Shown here piece after piece: positions 46,590 through 56,600 of a DNA stretch of 64,000 nucleotides. Origin of the DNA: Leucobacter chromiireducens subsp. chromiireducens (GTDB taxonomy: Bacteria; Actinomycetota; Actinomycetes; Actinomycetales; Microbacteriaceae); the NCBI RefSeq assembly GCF_016758255.1, contig NZ_QYAD01000004.1:248001-312000 (forward strand). The letters run 5' to 3'. How positions within the stretch are numbered: the first letter of the stretch is position 1; each line of letters opens with the position of its first letter. The position numbers and the translations under genes were made by a program. The notes beneath the pieces were generated by a model. The model worked only from the letters and a program-made list of their open reading frames with translations. It ran no database searches and was not told where the DNA came from.

Positions 46590-47348
46590 TCAGTGAGCGC
46601 ACACGCGAATTGCCCATCCGATGAGGATCGCTGACGCCGCAGCGATCCCGCCCGCCAGAATCGCTCCGCCAACGACTCCAGCCTCAGCTCCCGCAAGAGA
46701 TTCCCCGGCTATCCGCGCAAGCGCAGACGTCGGCACCCACTCGAACGCCCTGCCGAGGGCCGGAGCGATGCTCGCGAGCGGCAGCACTCCGCCTGTCAGG
46801 AGCACCACCGCGGGAAGCACTGCACCGATCGCTCGCGCGCGTGCCGGCCGGGCGACGCGCGCAGCCACGGCCGCCGCGAGCGCCATACCACACGCAGACA
46901 GTGCCACCCCGGCGAGCAGCAGCCCGCCGAGCCCAACGAAATACGCACGAATGACGGCGCCACCCCCGACGGAGCCGAGCTCGATCGCCCCGGGCACCGC
47001 CGCAGCGACGACGAGCGCGACACCGATGACCACGGCGCTCCCGGCACGCGAATCGAGCAGCTGCGCGCGGAGCAGAGCGCCGCGCGCAGCTGGCGTGGTG
47101 GCGAGGAGCCGGAGCAGACCGCGCTCGCGCGCGTCAACAACGGGAGCCGTGACCGTAGCGAACGGCAGCACGATGAGCAACACGGCGAGGAGTAGCGGGA
47201 GGCCCGATCGGAGCACCATGCCGTGCGCGGAGAACAGCACGTCTGAGGCGGCCAGCAGCGCAATGCTCAGGATCGGGGTGACGAGCGAGATGCGGGAGCG
47301 CGCGGGCGCTCTTCGGCGCTGCGTGCGCACCGCCTCACGCAGATTCAC
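46590..47348 (-). CDS. ABC transporter permease, 252 residues
   Basis: Six hydrophobic segments of the ABC-2 type. A cytoplasmic stretch DARERGLLRLLATTPAARGALL is the coupling-helix pattern of ABC-2 permeases (the first permease of this operon has GRGTLQLLGTTPLPRG in the same role). It is the last gene of the operon. The start overlaps the ATPase stop by four bases. Substrate unknown; ABC-2 systems of this kind export lipids, peptides or drugs. Confidence 0.85.
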   Translation of the reverse strand: MNLREAVRTQRRRAPARSRISLVTPILSIALLAASDVLFSAHGMVLRSGLPLLLAVLLIVLPFATVTAPVVDARERGLLRLLATTPAARGALLRAQLLDSRAGSAVVIGVALVVAAAVPGAIELGSVGGGAVIRAYFVGLGGLLLAGVALSACGMALAAAVAARVARPARARAIGAVLPAVVLLTGGVLPLASIAPALGRAFEWVPTSALARIAGESLAGAEAGVVGGAILAGGIAAASAILIGWAIRVCAH

Positions 47349-48271
47349 GGTTCGCCGTTCACCGCGCGCAGGTACACGTCAGCGAGCTCGGTTTCGCGCA
47401 CTGTGATGCCTGAGGCGCGAAGCCCGCGAGTGAACGTGACGCGCCGCAACAGGTCATCTGGCACAGTGCTTCGCGCGGTGATGCGGCTCCCACCGGCGGG
47501 CAACTCAGTCTCACTCCAGTCTTCGCCCACTGCCTCTGCGATGAGCGAGCGCTCCGTGCCCGCCGGCACGGTGAAGGCCACCTCGCCACCTCCGGCGTGC
47601 GCGCGTGCAAGCTCGGCCGGAGCACCCTGCAACACGATCTGCCCCGCCCGCATAATGAGCACCCCGTCGCACAGCGCCTCGGCCTCGTCGAGGTGATGCG
47701 TCGTGAGCAGCACGGTGGTGCCGCCCGCGCGAATCGCACGGATCAGCTCGGCGATCCCGAGCCGACTTGCAGGGTCAAGCCCCGCCGAGGGCTCATCCAA
47801 AATCACGACACGCGGCTGCCCCACGAGCGCGATCGCGATCAGCAACCGGCGCAGCTCACCGCCCGAGAGGTGCCGCACCTGGGTGCCGCGGCATCCCTCA
47901 AGCTGCACGCGAGCACGAAGCTCATCCAGATCCGCTGGATGCTCATGGAATGAGGCAAACAGCGTGAGCGTCTCGTCAACGGTGAGGATCGGGAAGAGCG
48001 CGGCCTGCTGTGGCTGGACGCCAACGGCGGCGGTGATCGTGGCGCGATCCGTCGCGGGATCAACGCCCAGCACACGCACGCGGCCGACGCTCGGTGAGGT
48101 GAGCCCCGCGATGAGGTCCACCGTGGTGCTCTTGCCCGCTCCGTTCGGCCCGAGGAGCCCCACGATCGCCCCCGCGCCCACGGTGAACTCGATCCCTCGC
48201 AAGATTTCGGTCTCACCGAAGCGCTGGCTCACGTTCGCGACCTCAATGATCGGCTCGTTCGGCGCGCTCAT
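47345..48271 (-). CDS. ABC transporter ATP-binding protein
   Basis: 308 residues. Walker A GPNGAGKST, Q-loop, signature HLSGGELRR, Walker B VVILDEPSAGLD, H-loop TTHHLDEAE. The C-terminal 75 residues form an extra alpha+beta domain typical of multidrug or antibiotic-export ATPases (VAFTVPAGTERSLI). It energises the two permeases of the operon. Start overlaps the stop of the HTH gene by four bases. Confidence 0.93.
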   Translation of the reverse strand: MSAPNEPIIEVANVSQRFGETEILRGIEFTVGAGAIVGLLGPNGAGKSTTVDLIAGLTSPSVGRVRVLGVDPATDRATITAAVGVQPQQAALFPILTVDETLTLFASFHEHPADLDELRARVQLEGCRGTQVRHLSGGELRRLLIAIALVGQPRVVILDEPSAGLDPASRLGIAELIRAIRAGGTTVLLTTHHLDEAEALCDGVLIMRAGQIVLQGAPAELARAHAGGGEVAFTVPAGTERSLIAEAVGEDWSETELPAGGSRITARSTVPDDLLRRVTFTRGLRASGITVRETELADVYLRAVNGEP

Positions 48272-48492
48272 TTTCGACCTCCCGAGGGTGGTGCGTCCGA
48301 AGGGTCGGGCACAAAGATCTCCTCGATCGGGCGGCCGAACACGTGCGAGATTCGAAACGCAAGGGGAAGCGAGGGGTCGTACTTGCCCGATTCGAGCGCG
48401 TGGATCGTCTGCCGGGAGACCCCGAGCAGCTCGGCAAACTGCACCTGAGACCAGCCCGCCGCCGTGCGAAGGGTGCGCACCTTGTTGTTCAC
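48268..48492 (-). CDS. small HTH regulator, 74 residues
   Basis: A helix-turn-helix of the XRE type: VRTLRTAAGWSQVQFAELLG, VSRQTIHALESGKYDPSLPL. Proteins of this size next to a small membrane protein and ABC genes are common in Gram-positives. The GTG start overlaps the stop of the membrane protein by four bases. It is the best candidate to bind the two GTCAAG-N4-CTTGAC sites upstream of the operon and so control its own operon. Confidence 0.88.
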   Translation of the reverse strand: MNNKVRTLRTAAGWSQVQFAELLGVSRQTIHALESGKYDPSLPLAFRISHVFGRPIEEIFVPDPSDAPPSGGRK

Positions 48493-48890
48493 TTCGCACC
48501 TCGCGCAGAGCGCACCATCGCGGCGATCCCCCACGCGCTCATGCCGATCACAAACACGCCCCACACGAGATATGGGATCGGACCAACGACCCCCTCCACC
48601 ATGCCCATCACCACGGCAGCGAGCATCGCGGCAACGAACCCCACCGCGGCGGCAGCCATCATTCTGGGTCGCACGTACTCGTCGAGCCCCCGCACGAACT
48701 GCAGCGCGGCGAGCAGCATCCACACCACCGGCAGGATCGGCACGAGCCCGAGCGCGATCCAGAGCGGCGTGTCTGGCTCAGCCACCAGCCCCCCGCCGAG
48801 GAACAGCAGCAAGAACAGCGCCGCGGCAAGCCCCATGTGCCAGGCGTAGCGTCGAACGTTCTTGCGTTCGATTGCAGTGAGTTCAGTCAC
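48489..48890 (-). CDS. four-helix membrane protein, 133 residues
   Basis: Four hydrophobic segments in two pairs (MGLAAALFLLLFLGGGLVAE, WIALGLVPILPVVWMLLAAL, and two more) with a basic end. AGGAGGT is well placed before the GTG at 48890. It overlaps the upstream permease by eight bases. It is probably a DUF2178-like or similar partner of the HTH protein, as found in many operons; exact family not recognised. Confidence 0.75.
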   Translation of the reverse strand: MTELTAIERKNVRRYAWHMGLAAALFLLLFLGGGLVAEPDTPLWIALGLVPILPVVWMLLAALQFVRGLDEYVRPRMMAAAAVGFVAAMLAAVVMGMVEGVVGPIPYLVWGVFVIGMSAWGIAAMVRSARGAK

Positions 48891-50037
48891 GATGAGACCT
48901 CCTGAGAGTGTGTGGCAGTGGAGAGTGTGTGGAGGAGAGCAAAGCGTCGGCGCTCGCGGCGCCAGGGACGGCGACACCGCGTGGGGCCGCCCACTCAAAT
49001 CGGCGGGCGGCGAAGGCGAAGCAAACAGCCCCCGTGAGCAGCATGAGCCCCCAGGACACCGGTACCGGGAGGAACGGAGTGGTACCCGCGAGGTCCGCGC
49101 TCGCGGACTCCACCAGCCAGCCGCCCGGCAGTAGACCACTGACGAGGCGCAGTGGCTCCGGCAGGAGCCCCACCGGGAGCACCGCACCCGCGCTGCTCAC
49201 GAGCGCGAAGCAGACGCCCGCCATGAGGCTCTGGCTCGATTCGGCGTTGCTCGCACGCGCGGCGAACAGCGCAGCCAGACCGAAGAGCAGCACAATCGCG
49301 CACATCACGGTACCGAGGAAGCGCGGGATCCCGGTGGGCTCCATGCTCTGCCGCGCGAGCGCTATCGCAGTGACGCCGGCCACGCTGAACGCAACGAGGC
49401 TCAAGCGATTCGGCACGCGCGAGAGCAGGAACAGCCCACGGGGCAACGGCGTCGTGCCGAGCAGTTGGAGGGTGCCCCTGCCCCGCGCGGCGACGAGCGG
49501 AACGGTCGTGCCGAGCAGCGAGATCGCGGCAAGCGCGGCGATGAGGATCGTGCCGAGGTTGAGGCGCAGGAAGTCGGGCATCGCCTCACCGTCGCGTCCC
49601 AGGGTGTCGATCTGTCCCGCGGGCACGCCAGCAGAGCGAAGCGCGCGCCAGACAGAATCCCACCCCACGTGTGCTTCCGTCACCTCGATGACGATGCGAT
49701 CGTCGTTCCCGTTGCCGTTGCCGTTCCCGCCAGCGTCGCTCGCGGCGGCCGGCTCGCTCCTGACTAGGACGTTTGCGGCACCCGCGGAGGATGCAAGCAC
49801 ACCCCGGGCCTCAAGCTGCGCAGCCACGGGCATCGCGGCGGCGCCAGTGAGCCCCCTCGCGTCTACACGCGGGGCGTCGCCCACCACGGAGAACGCCAGC
49901 CACATGCAGGTGTGGATGACGAGCAGCACCAGCGCCATGGTGAGCATGGATGCCCAAACAAGGCGGTCGCGGCGCAGCTCCCGGGCGTCAGCGCGCACGA
50001 GCGCACGAAACGCGCCGATTCGTGTGCGGAGCCGCAT
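48883..50037 (-). CDS. ABC-2 type permease with large outer domain, 384 residues
   Basis: One N-terminal membrane segment, an outer domain of about 140 residues (about 55-160), then five more membrane segments. The outer domain contains a low-complexity run of alternating Gly and Asn (about residues 104-110) and a VIEVTEAHVGWDSVWRALRS helix. The C-terminal 35 residues are a Ser/His/Arg tail that overlaps the next gene. First gene of the operon, with two palindromic sites just upstream. Substrate unknown. Confidence 0.82.
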   Translation of the reverse strand: MRLRTRIGAFRALVRADARELRRDRLVWASMLTMALVLLVIHTCMWLAFSVVGDAPRVDARGLTGAAAMPVAAQLEARGVLASSAGAANVLVRSEPAAASDAGGNGNGNGNDDRIVIEVTEAHVGWDSVWRALRSAGVPAGQIDTLGRDGEAMPDFLRLNLGTILIAALAAISLLGTTVPLVAARGRGTLQLLGTTPLPRGLFLLSRVPNRLSLVAFSVAGVTAIALARQSMEPTGIPRFLGTVMCAIVLLFGLAALFAARASNAESSQSLMAGVCFALVSSAGAVLPVGLLPEPLRLVSGLLPGGWLVESASADLAGTTPFLPVPVSWGLMLLTGAVCFAFAARRFEWAAPRGVAVPGAASADALLSSTHSPLPHTLRRSHRD

Positions 50038-50051
50038 GCCACCCTCGTTTC

Positions 50052-50067
50052 GTCAAGTTTACTTGAC
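50052..50067. promoter_or_regulatory. operator 1 of the ABC operon
   Basis: GTCAAG-TTTA-CTTGAC, a perfect 16-base palindrome, 15 bases upstream of the first permease start. Confidence 0.72.
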
Positions 50068-50095
50068 ACCTAGGCAATCAGGCGTGCGGCAAAAT

Positions 50096-50111
50096 GTCAA
50101 GCATCCTTGAC
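50096..50111. promoter_or_regulatory. operator 2 of the ABC operon
   Basis: GTCAAG-CATC-CTTGAC, same arms as operator 1 and 44 bases from it, about four helical turns. The minus-strand TTGACA at 50095-50100 lies in this site and is the best -35 candidate for the operon, though no clear -10 follows. Confidence 0.72.
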
Positions 50112-50154
50112 GCGCCCGGGCGCACAGCTCCCTTCCTTTGGCCAGGCTCGGCTC

Positions 50155-50179
50155 CCGCCACCCCGCCACCCCGCCACCC
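50155..50179. repeat. tandem CCGCCACC, three copies
   Basis: Three 8-base units in a row in the gap between the ABC operon and rpe. The remaining gap (50112-50336) has a small GGGCA/TGCCC hairpin near 50185-50210 and no gene. Confidence 0.7.
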
Positions 50180-50336
50180 CGCAGGGCAGCTTGCCCGCAA
50201 AAGGGCAGGCCAAACGCGCATGCAAGCTCCCCTCGCGCAGCGAACTTACCCCGCGGCGGGATATAACGGCAGGAAAGTGGGCAAGGCCGCACGAAGCGCG
50301 CTGGCAGGGCGGCAGGAGCCGCCGGAGCGGACGGCC

Positions 50337-50999
50337 CTAGTGGGTGTGGGTCGCCGCGGCCACGCGGAGGGCGGCGATGCGGTCCTCCGGCACCCCGCCG
50401 TACACGGCGGAGCCAGCCACAAAGGTGTCGGCGCCGGCCTCGGCCGCGATCCCGATCGTGTCGACGGTGATTCCGCCATCGACCTGCAGCCACACGTCGA
50501 GCCCGAGCCGCGCCTTCGCCTCAGCGAAGCGGCGCAGCTTCGGCATCATGTCGGGCATGAACGACTGCCCGCCGAAACCGGGCTCCACCGTCATGACCAG
50601 CACCTGGTCGAACTCGGGCAACAGCTCAAGGTACGGCTCGGGGTCCGTGCCCGGCTTGAGTGCGATGCCCGCGCGGGCGCCAATCTCGCGAATGCGACGT
50701 GCGAGCGCCACCGGATCGGCCGCCGCCTCAGCGTGGAACGTCACCGAGTAGGCGCCAAGCTCCGCGTAACCGGGGGCCCAGCGATCGGCGTCCGAGATCA
50801 TGAGGTGCACATCGAGCGGCACCGGCGAGACCGCCTGGATACGCTCAACGATGGGCGGACCCATCGTGAGGTTCGGGACAAAATGGTTGTCCATCACATC
50901 GACGTGCACGAGGTCCGCTGAGCGGATGGCCTCAAGCTCCGCCTGCAGGTTGACGAAGTCGGCGGACAGGATGCTGGGGTTAATGCGCTGCGCGGTCAC
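50337..50999 (-). CDS. rpe: ribulose-phosphate 3-epimerase
   Basis: 220 residues from the GTG at 50999 (an earlier in-frame GTG at 51020 would add seven). Pentose phosphate pathway: ribulose-5-P to xylulose-5-[29 protein letters not shown] and [14 protein letters not shown], with metal ligands in the HVDVMD and [10 protein letters not shown] segments. It follows rsmB. Confidence 0.95.
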   Translation of the reverse strand: MTAQRINPSILSADFVNLQAELEAIRSADLVHVDVMDNHFVPNLTMGPPIVERIQAVSPVPLDVHLMISDADRWAPGYAELGAYSVTFHAEAAADPVALARRIREIGARAGIALKPGTDPEPYLELLPEFDQVLVMTVEPGFGGQSFMPDMMPKLRRFAEAKARLGLDVWLQVDGGITVDTIGIAAEAGADTFVAGSAVYGGVPEDRIAALRVAAATHTH

Positions 51000-51025
51000 G
51001 CCACCAGTGTATGCGCTCACGGAGG

Positions 51026-52609
51026 CTACGCGTCGCGGCGGAACAGCGCGACGAACATCGCGTCGGTGCCGTGGCGGTGCGGCCAGAGCTGCGCGCTCAG
51101 CTCCTCGCCGGCGATGTCGATGTCGCCTCGGGCAACCTCGCGCAGCGCGGCGCGCGCGTCGAGCTCGGTGAGGCCCGGGGTGCGGCGCACGAGACGCTCC
51201 ACCGCGATGCGGGTCTCCGCGAGATGCGGCGAGCAGGTCACGTATGCGAGCAGGCCGCCCGGCGCGAGGTGCGCCACCGCAGCATCGAGCAGTTCCGTCT
51301 GGAGAGACGTGAGCACGGGCAAGTCCGAGGGCTGCTTGCGCCAGCGCGCCTCGGGTCTACGACGCAGAGCCCCAAGGCCGGTGCAGGGCGCATCAACCAG
51401 GATCCGGTCGAAGAGCTCGCCTCCGTACGCGGCGTCATCGCGTCCGTCATGCGACACCACCTCAATCGTGTCCGCCACCGCAGTGACTGAGCGGCGCACG
51501 AGCTCAGCCCGGTGCTCCGAAACCTCGTTCGCGCGCACGCTCGCGCCGCCCACACGGGCCTCGGCCCCCAGAACCGCGGTCTTGCCGCCGGGGCCGGCGC
51601 ACAGATCAAGCCAGCGCTCCCCCGACCGCACCGGCTCGGCGCGGGTCAGCGCGAGTGCTGCGAGCTGAGAGCCCTGATCCTGCACACGCAGCTCCCCCTC
51701 GGGCAGCCCCGCATCGGCGATCGCTCGCCCGGGGTCACCGCCCGCGAGCTCAAGGCCGAGAGGCGACGGCCCTGCCGCAGAGAGCACGGGGTTCGGCTCG
51801 GACGCGTGCTCATCCTCGACCAGCTGCTCGGGATCAACCCCGCTGCCAGGCAACAGTGCGAGGCTGACGCGGGGTGCGTCGTTGTCGGCTTCAAGGAGAG
51901 CCGCAAGCTCGTCCTCTCGCCCCTCGGCGCGCAGCGCGTCGCGGAGCGCGCGAAGTACCCACGCGGGGTGAGACTGCATTGTCGCGAGTGCTTCGTCAGC
52001 AGAGGCAGCACTCGCCTCGATCTCGGCATCCCATTCCTCGTTCGTGCCACGCCCCACTGCACGGAGCACACCGTTAACGAAGCCAGCCGCGTTTGGATTG
52101 GCGACCCGGCGCTGCAACTCGACGCTCTCGTTCACCGCGGCGTGCGCGGCCGTCCGCATGCCCAGGAGCTGGTGCACGCCCAGTCGCAGGACGTTGCGGG
52201 TACGCGGGTCGACATTGTCGATCGCACGACCTGAGGCGATCTCGATGATGCGGTCGTAGCGACCACGCCAGCGGAGCGCCCCCGCAACGAGTTCGGTTGC
52301 GAGACCCGCGTCACGCGAGTCAAGACCGGCATCGCGCACGCGGGCGGGAAGCGCGAGGTTCGCGTACGCCTCGCGTTCGTCAACATCGCGCAGCACGTCA
52401 TAGGCAACGAGTCGCGGTGCGGAGATGTGCGCGCGCTGCGGGCGCTGATCCCGATCGCGCGAGCCACGCTGCCCGCGCGGCGCCTGGCCGCGTGAGTTCT
52501 GGCCGCGCGAGTTCTGGCCGCGCGAGTTCTGGCCGCGTGCGCCCTCGCTGCGCTGCCCGCGCGAGTTCCGATTGCGGCCGTTCTCGGCGCCGCCCTGCTC
52601 CCGGCTCAT
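51026..52609 (-). CDS. rsmB: 16S rRNA m5C967 methyltransferase with repetitive N-terminus
   Basis: 527 residues. The N-terminal about 60 residues are low-complexity Arg/Gly/Gln/Asn, with SRGQN units, encoded by 15-base DNA repeats. A NusB-like RNA-binding domain (about 65-190) is followed by the SAM methyltransferase domain: [16 protein letters not shown], the catalytic Cys in [19 protein letters not shown] and [11 protein letters not shown]. Start codon follows the fmt stop by overlap. The basic tail may bind rRNA. Confidence 0.95.
   Translation of the reverse strand: MSREQGGAENGRNRNSRGQRSEGARGQNSRGQNSRGQNSRGQAPRGQRGSRDRDQRPQRAHISAPRLVAYDVLRDVDEREAYANLALPARVRDAGLDSRDAGLATELVAGALRWRGRYDRIIEIASGRAIDNVDPRTRNVLRLGVHQLLGMRTAAHAAVNESVELQRRVANPNAAGFVNGVLRAVGRGTNEEWDAEIEASAASADEALATMQSHPAWVLRALRDALRAEGREDELAALLEADNDAPRVSLALLPGSGVDPEQLVEDEHASEPNPVLSAAGPSPLGLELAGGDPGRAIADAGLPEGELRVQDQGSQLAALALTRAEPVRSGERWLDLCAGPGGKTAVLGAEARVGGASVRANEVSEHRAELVRRSVTAVADTIEVVSHDGRDDAAYGGELFDRILVDAPCTGLGALRRRPEARWRKQPSDLPVLTSLQTELLDAAVAHLAPGGLLAYVTCSPHLAETRIAVERLVRRTPGLTELDARAALREVARGDIDIAGEELSAQLWPHRHGTDAMFVALFRRDA
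52486..52530. repeat. 15-base tandem repeats in rsmB
   Basis: Three units of GGCCGCGYGAGTTCT in a row (52486-52500, 52501-52515, 52516-52530), with a degenerate fourth. They encode SRGQN in-frame. Confidence 0.8.
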
Positions 52610-53544
52610 GCGAGCACCGCCGATCCCCCGCGGCCACGCAACCAGGCCGCAGCGTCCATCGCGGGCTTCCCGGCCGGCTGCACGCGACGCAGCTCGAGCA
52701 CGGCTGGCGCCCCATCCGGCCCAGCCCCGGTGGTGAGCAGCACAGCTCCGCCCACCAGCTGCACCGCTCCAGGCTGCCTGCTCGACGCCGCGTCCGCGTC
52801 GGCGACCGCGAGTTCGAGGAGTTTGATCGGCTGGTCTTCGTGCAACGCGAATGCGCCCGGCTCGGGCGTCACCCCGGCCCAGTGCGCGAGGACCTCTGCG
52901 GCGGATCGCGAAAGATCGAGCTTGCCGTCTTCACGGGTGAGCTTGTGGGCGTACGTCGCCTCGCCCGACTGTGGCTCGCCGGCGTTCGGGTCCGTGGCGA
53001 GCAGGGCAACTGCTTCCTGCACGGCGGCCGTGCCGAACTCGGCCAGCTCGGTGAGCGCGGCGCCCGCTGAAGTTCCTGGCGCGAACGTGCGCGCATCTCG
53101 GGTCAGCACGTCGCCAGCGTCGAGTGCAGCGACCAGGCGGAAGACCGTGACCCCGAGGGTCTGCTCGCCCGCCTCGAGTGCGCGCTGCACGGGCGCAGCA
53201 CCGCGCCACCGGGGCAGCTCGGAGAAGTGCAGGTTGATCCATCCGTGCTCCGGGTCCGAGAGCAGCGGCTCGCGGACGAGGCCGCCGTAGGCAACAATCA
53301 CGCCGAGTTCGGGCGCGAGATCCGCGACCCAAGCGGTCGCTTCGTCGCCGAGCCGATTCGCCTTGAGTGTCGCGATGCCCAGGTCTGCGGCGGCCTGGGC
53401 AACCGGCGAGGGGGTGAGCACGCGCTTGCGGCCAAGCGGCGCGTCCTCGCGGGTGATGACGCCAACGACGTCGTGGCCCGCGTCGACCAAGGCGCGCAGG
53501 CTGGGCACGGCGAACTCCGGGGTTCCGGCAAACACGATACGCAT
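52606..53544 (-). CDS. fmt: methionyl-tRNA formyltransferase
   Basis: 312 residues. Formylates initiator Met-tRNA. RIVFAGTPEFAVPSLRAL at the start, then the formyl-folate site YGGLVREPLL, catalytic Asn/His in NLHFSELPRWRGAAPVQ, and a C-terminal OB-like domain. The ATG at 53544 follows a small intergenic gap. Overlaps rsmB by four bases. PriA, its usual upstream neighbour, lies 9.8 kb away. Confidence 0.96.
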   Translation of the reverse strand: MRIVFAGTPEFAVPSLRALVDAGHDVVGVITREDAPLGRKRVLTPSPVAQAAADLGIATLKANRLGDEATAWVADLAPELGVIVAYGGLVREPLLSDPEHGWINLHFSELPRWRGAAPVQRALEAGEQTLGVTVFRLVAALDAGDVLTRDARTFAPGTSAGAALTELAEFGTAAVQEAVALLATDPNAGEPQSGEATYAHKLTREDGKLDLSRSAAEVLAHWAGVTPEPGAFALHEDQPIKLLELAVADADAASSRQPGAVQLVGGAVLLTTGAGPDGAPAVLELRRVQPAGKPAMDAAAWLRGRGGSAVLA

Positions 53545-53612
53545 CCCTCTATTCTCGCATCCCCCGCGGCGTCGCGCGCGCGTCTCAGCTCGTCTCTGCC
53601 GGTCTCCCGAGC

Positions 53613-56600
53613 TCATCCCCCGAGCGCAGCTGCCAGTTCTCGCGCTTTCCGCAGTGCCGCCTGCGAGCCTTTGCGCTCGGCGAGCTCTGAGAGTCCGGGC
53701 CACGAAGCGGAGTCCGGGGGTAGCAGACCGCGTCGGGCCGCCTCCGCGAGCGACGGCGCGCGCAGCAGCGCCGCATCGAGCACGCGGTTCAGCCACCGCG
53801 GCGGGGCACCACTGGCAGAGCCCGCGACTCGCACGGACTCCGTGAGCACGGGCCACAGGGCGCGGAGCGTATCCGGTTCGGCCTCGATCATTCCGGCGAG
53901 CTTCACCGGCGTAAAGTCAGGGCTCTCGAGCAGTCTGGCGACCGCGAGCCGCACGGAGTCGGCGCCGAACAGCCCGTTTCTGACCGCCGCGAGCACGTGA
54001 TACCCGCTGCCATTGTCGTGGTTCATCCCGCTGAGCAGCACGGCGACCATACCGACAGTGATGGGCGGAACCAGTTCTCCGCGTCCGAGCGGGCCAGCGT
54101 TGCCGTCGCGCCAGTTGCGGTGCTCGGCGATCCTGATCGCTTGCGCTGCCGCATCCCACCGCAGCCACGACCGCGAATCGTGCCGCACCTCATCTGTCTC
54201 GGAGCGGATCTCGGTCATGCCGCACTGCCCCTCTTCCTCAATGTCGTAGAACCATGAGGTGCGGGTGCGGAAGCGGCGCGGGCCGTCAGCCGGCTCGGCG
54301 AGCCGCTCGGGGGCGAACTCAAGCTCAATCTCGAGCAGTCTCGTCGACGCATCCGGATCGTGCCAGCTCGCTCGGATCACGGCCCCGTCGTCGACCACGG
54401 CCGGCGCGGTCGACTCAGCCGGCTCGGCGGGCCAGAACTCGGCGAACTCATCGTCGGTCGCGGTGGCGGCAGTGTGCTCGGCGGGCTGCTCGGGCACCGT
54501 CGGCGCCGTCGCGGCTTGGCCCGTCGCGGCTTGACCCGTCGCGGCCTGCGGGAGCGCGGCAACGATTGCCTTCGCGAGCTGGACGGCGCGCGACGCACCT
54601 CCAGCGGCGGCGAGCGCTCTGACGCTCGCAATCTCGAGGGCGTCGTTCGGCGCGTCGCCGGTGTCGACTGCGGCGGTCACGGACGGCAGGAGTTCGCCGA
54701 TCGCTTCAACGAGCTCCGCGGTTCCTGCGAGGCGTCGGGGCGCGGCGAGCGATAGCGCGACGAGGTCGTCGAGCAGGGGCCAGACGACGGCGAGCATCCC
54801 CTCGTCAGCGAGTTCGAGGCACGCGGTCGCGAACGCGGCGAGCTTCGTCGGACTGTCTGCCCACCCGAGCTTCCGCACGTCGGCGGCCCCCGGAACGAGG
54901 AGGCCGCGTTCCCACGCCTCCCTGATCGCGAGGGCACCGTCACCGATGGCCCGCTCGTGGAGGCCGCGCTGCGCCCCGACGAGGTTCACTGCCTGCCCCG
55001 GCGTGAGTGGCTCGCGCCGCCGCACGAGCTGACGCAGCACGAGGCCGAGCGCGGAACTGTCGAGGTCCCCAGTTGTCAGGGCCGCCCAGTCGCCGCCGAG
55101 TGGCAGCACTCCAACCTCGATGTCGCTCCGGTAGGCGTCTGCCTTCAGCCTGGCTGGGAATGCGGCGAGGGCCGGGGGCTGTTCGAGCTGCGTGGGCGCC
55201 CACCAATGCCGCTGGGCGTCGAGTTCAACGTCGGGCTCTGCAAGCGGGTGCGCAAAGTACTCGGCGGCCACGGCCCCCGCGCGTACCGGCAGTTCGGCCC
55301 CGTCTTGGCCAACGATAGCGACCTCGATGTTGCGGAGCTCGGCGCGCCGTTCGGGCGTGACATCTACGGGGTCAACCCGCAGCAGGGCGAGCAGCACGTC
55401 GGCCTCGCTCGCCACGGCCCCCTCCGAGGCATATGCGCGCAGCCTGGCCGTGAATGCGTCGGCTGAGATGCGCATGTCATCCCACGTTGGCGTCGAAAGC
55501 AGCACGGGAACCTCGCCGAGTCGCTGTGTCACCGCGGCATCGCGGGCGGGCGACGGACCGAAGATCGTCGGCCTCGACCCCGGGAAATCTTCGCGGGCGG
55601 GCCGGTCAAGCGCGGTGAGGGCTTCCCCCGCAACCCACTGCGCAATGCAGCGCAACCCCGGGACCCAGTGCTGGCGCACGCCGCGGAGGGCGGTGCGCGC
55701 GAGATCAGGATCCCGACGCGCCAGTTCATTCGCCAGCGCAAGGAGGCGCTCGGCGACGGGATCGACCGCGCCGCCCTCCGGCCTGCCAGAGAGCTCCGCG
55801 GCCGCGGCGGTGACGGCCCCGACGAGGGCATCGGTGTCGGCGGTGGCGAGCGCCTCAGCGCCTCCCAGGCCGAGCGAGAACCGCGGCACCTCCCAGAGCG
55901 GCGGGGTTGCCTCCCATCGGCCTCGCAAGGCGCTCAGCGCGGCTCCCGCGGGTGCCATCCGCTCGCCTGCGGACTCGCCAAGCACCGGCGCGATGCCCCA
56001 GGCGTCCAGGAGCCGCGTCGCCGCGCGAGCGAGGGGCACGTCGTTTCCGGCCCGCAGCGGTTCCACGAGCCCCGCGATCTCGGCGCCGATCGCGGGGCTG
56101 GGGGCGGGGCGACCCGCGGCCGCGGAGAGCAGTGCGCGGCGCGCCTTCTTTGACTTCACGCTGAGCCCAAGCTGCAGCACTTCGAGGAGCGTGTCGTCGT
56201 CGCCGAGGGCGATGAGCGCGGGGCCGAACGCCTCCGCGAGCGGCGCATCGCCGGTCGCGATAGCCGACACGAGCGCGTCAGCCCGGTCGAGCAGCTCGGG
56301 TCGGCGAGCCTCGCCCGTGAGCCCGAGCTCCTCGGTGAGAAACGCGGCCCACACCTTCCGGTCACCGGGCCGCTGGGCAGCGTCGAGCCCGGCGAACGCC
56401 AGCTCGAGCGCGGCATCGGCGTCGAGCCACCCACGATCGAGCGCTGCCTGGAGCAGTCCCCCGAATGGTCCGGTGACGCTCAGCCCGAGGGCGACCGCCA
56501 CCTCAGCGTGCTCGCGGAAGCGCGGGCCGAGCAGCGTGCTGGGAATCTCTCCCCGGTCGCGGGGCTGCAACCAACCCTCGTTCGCTGGCGCGCCGAGGGC

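Noticed and set aside
50155-50179. CCGCCACC repeats as a CRISPR array
   Set aside because: Only three 8-base units with no spacers.
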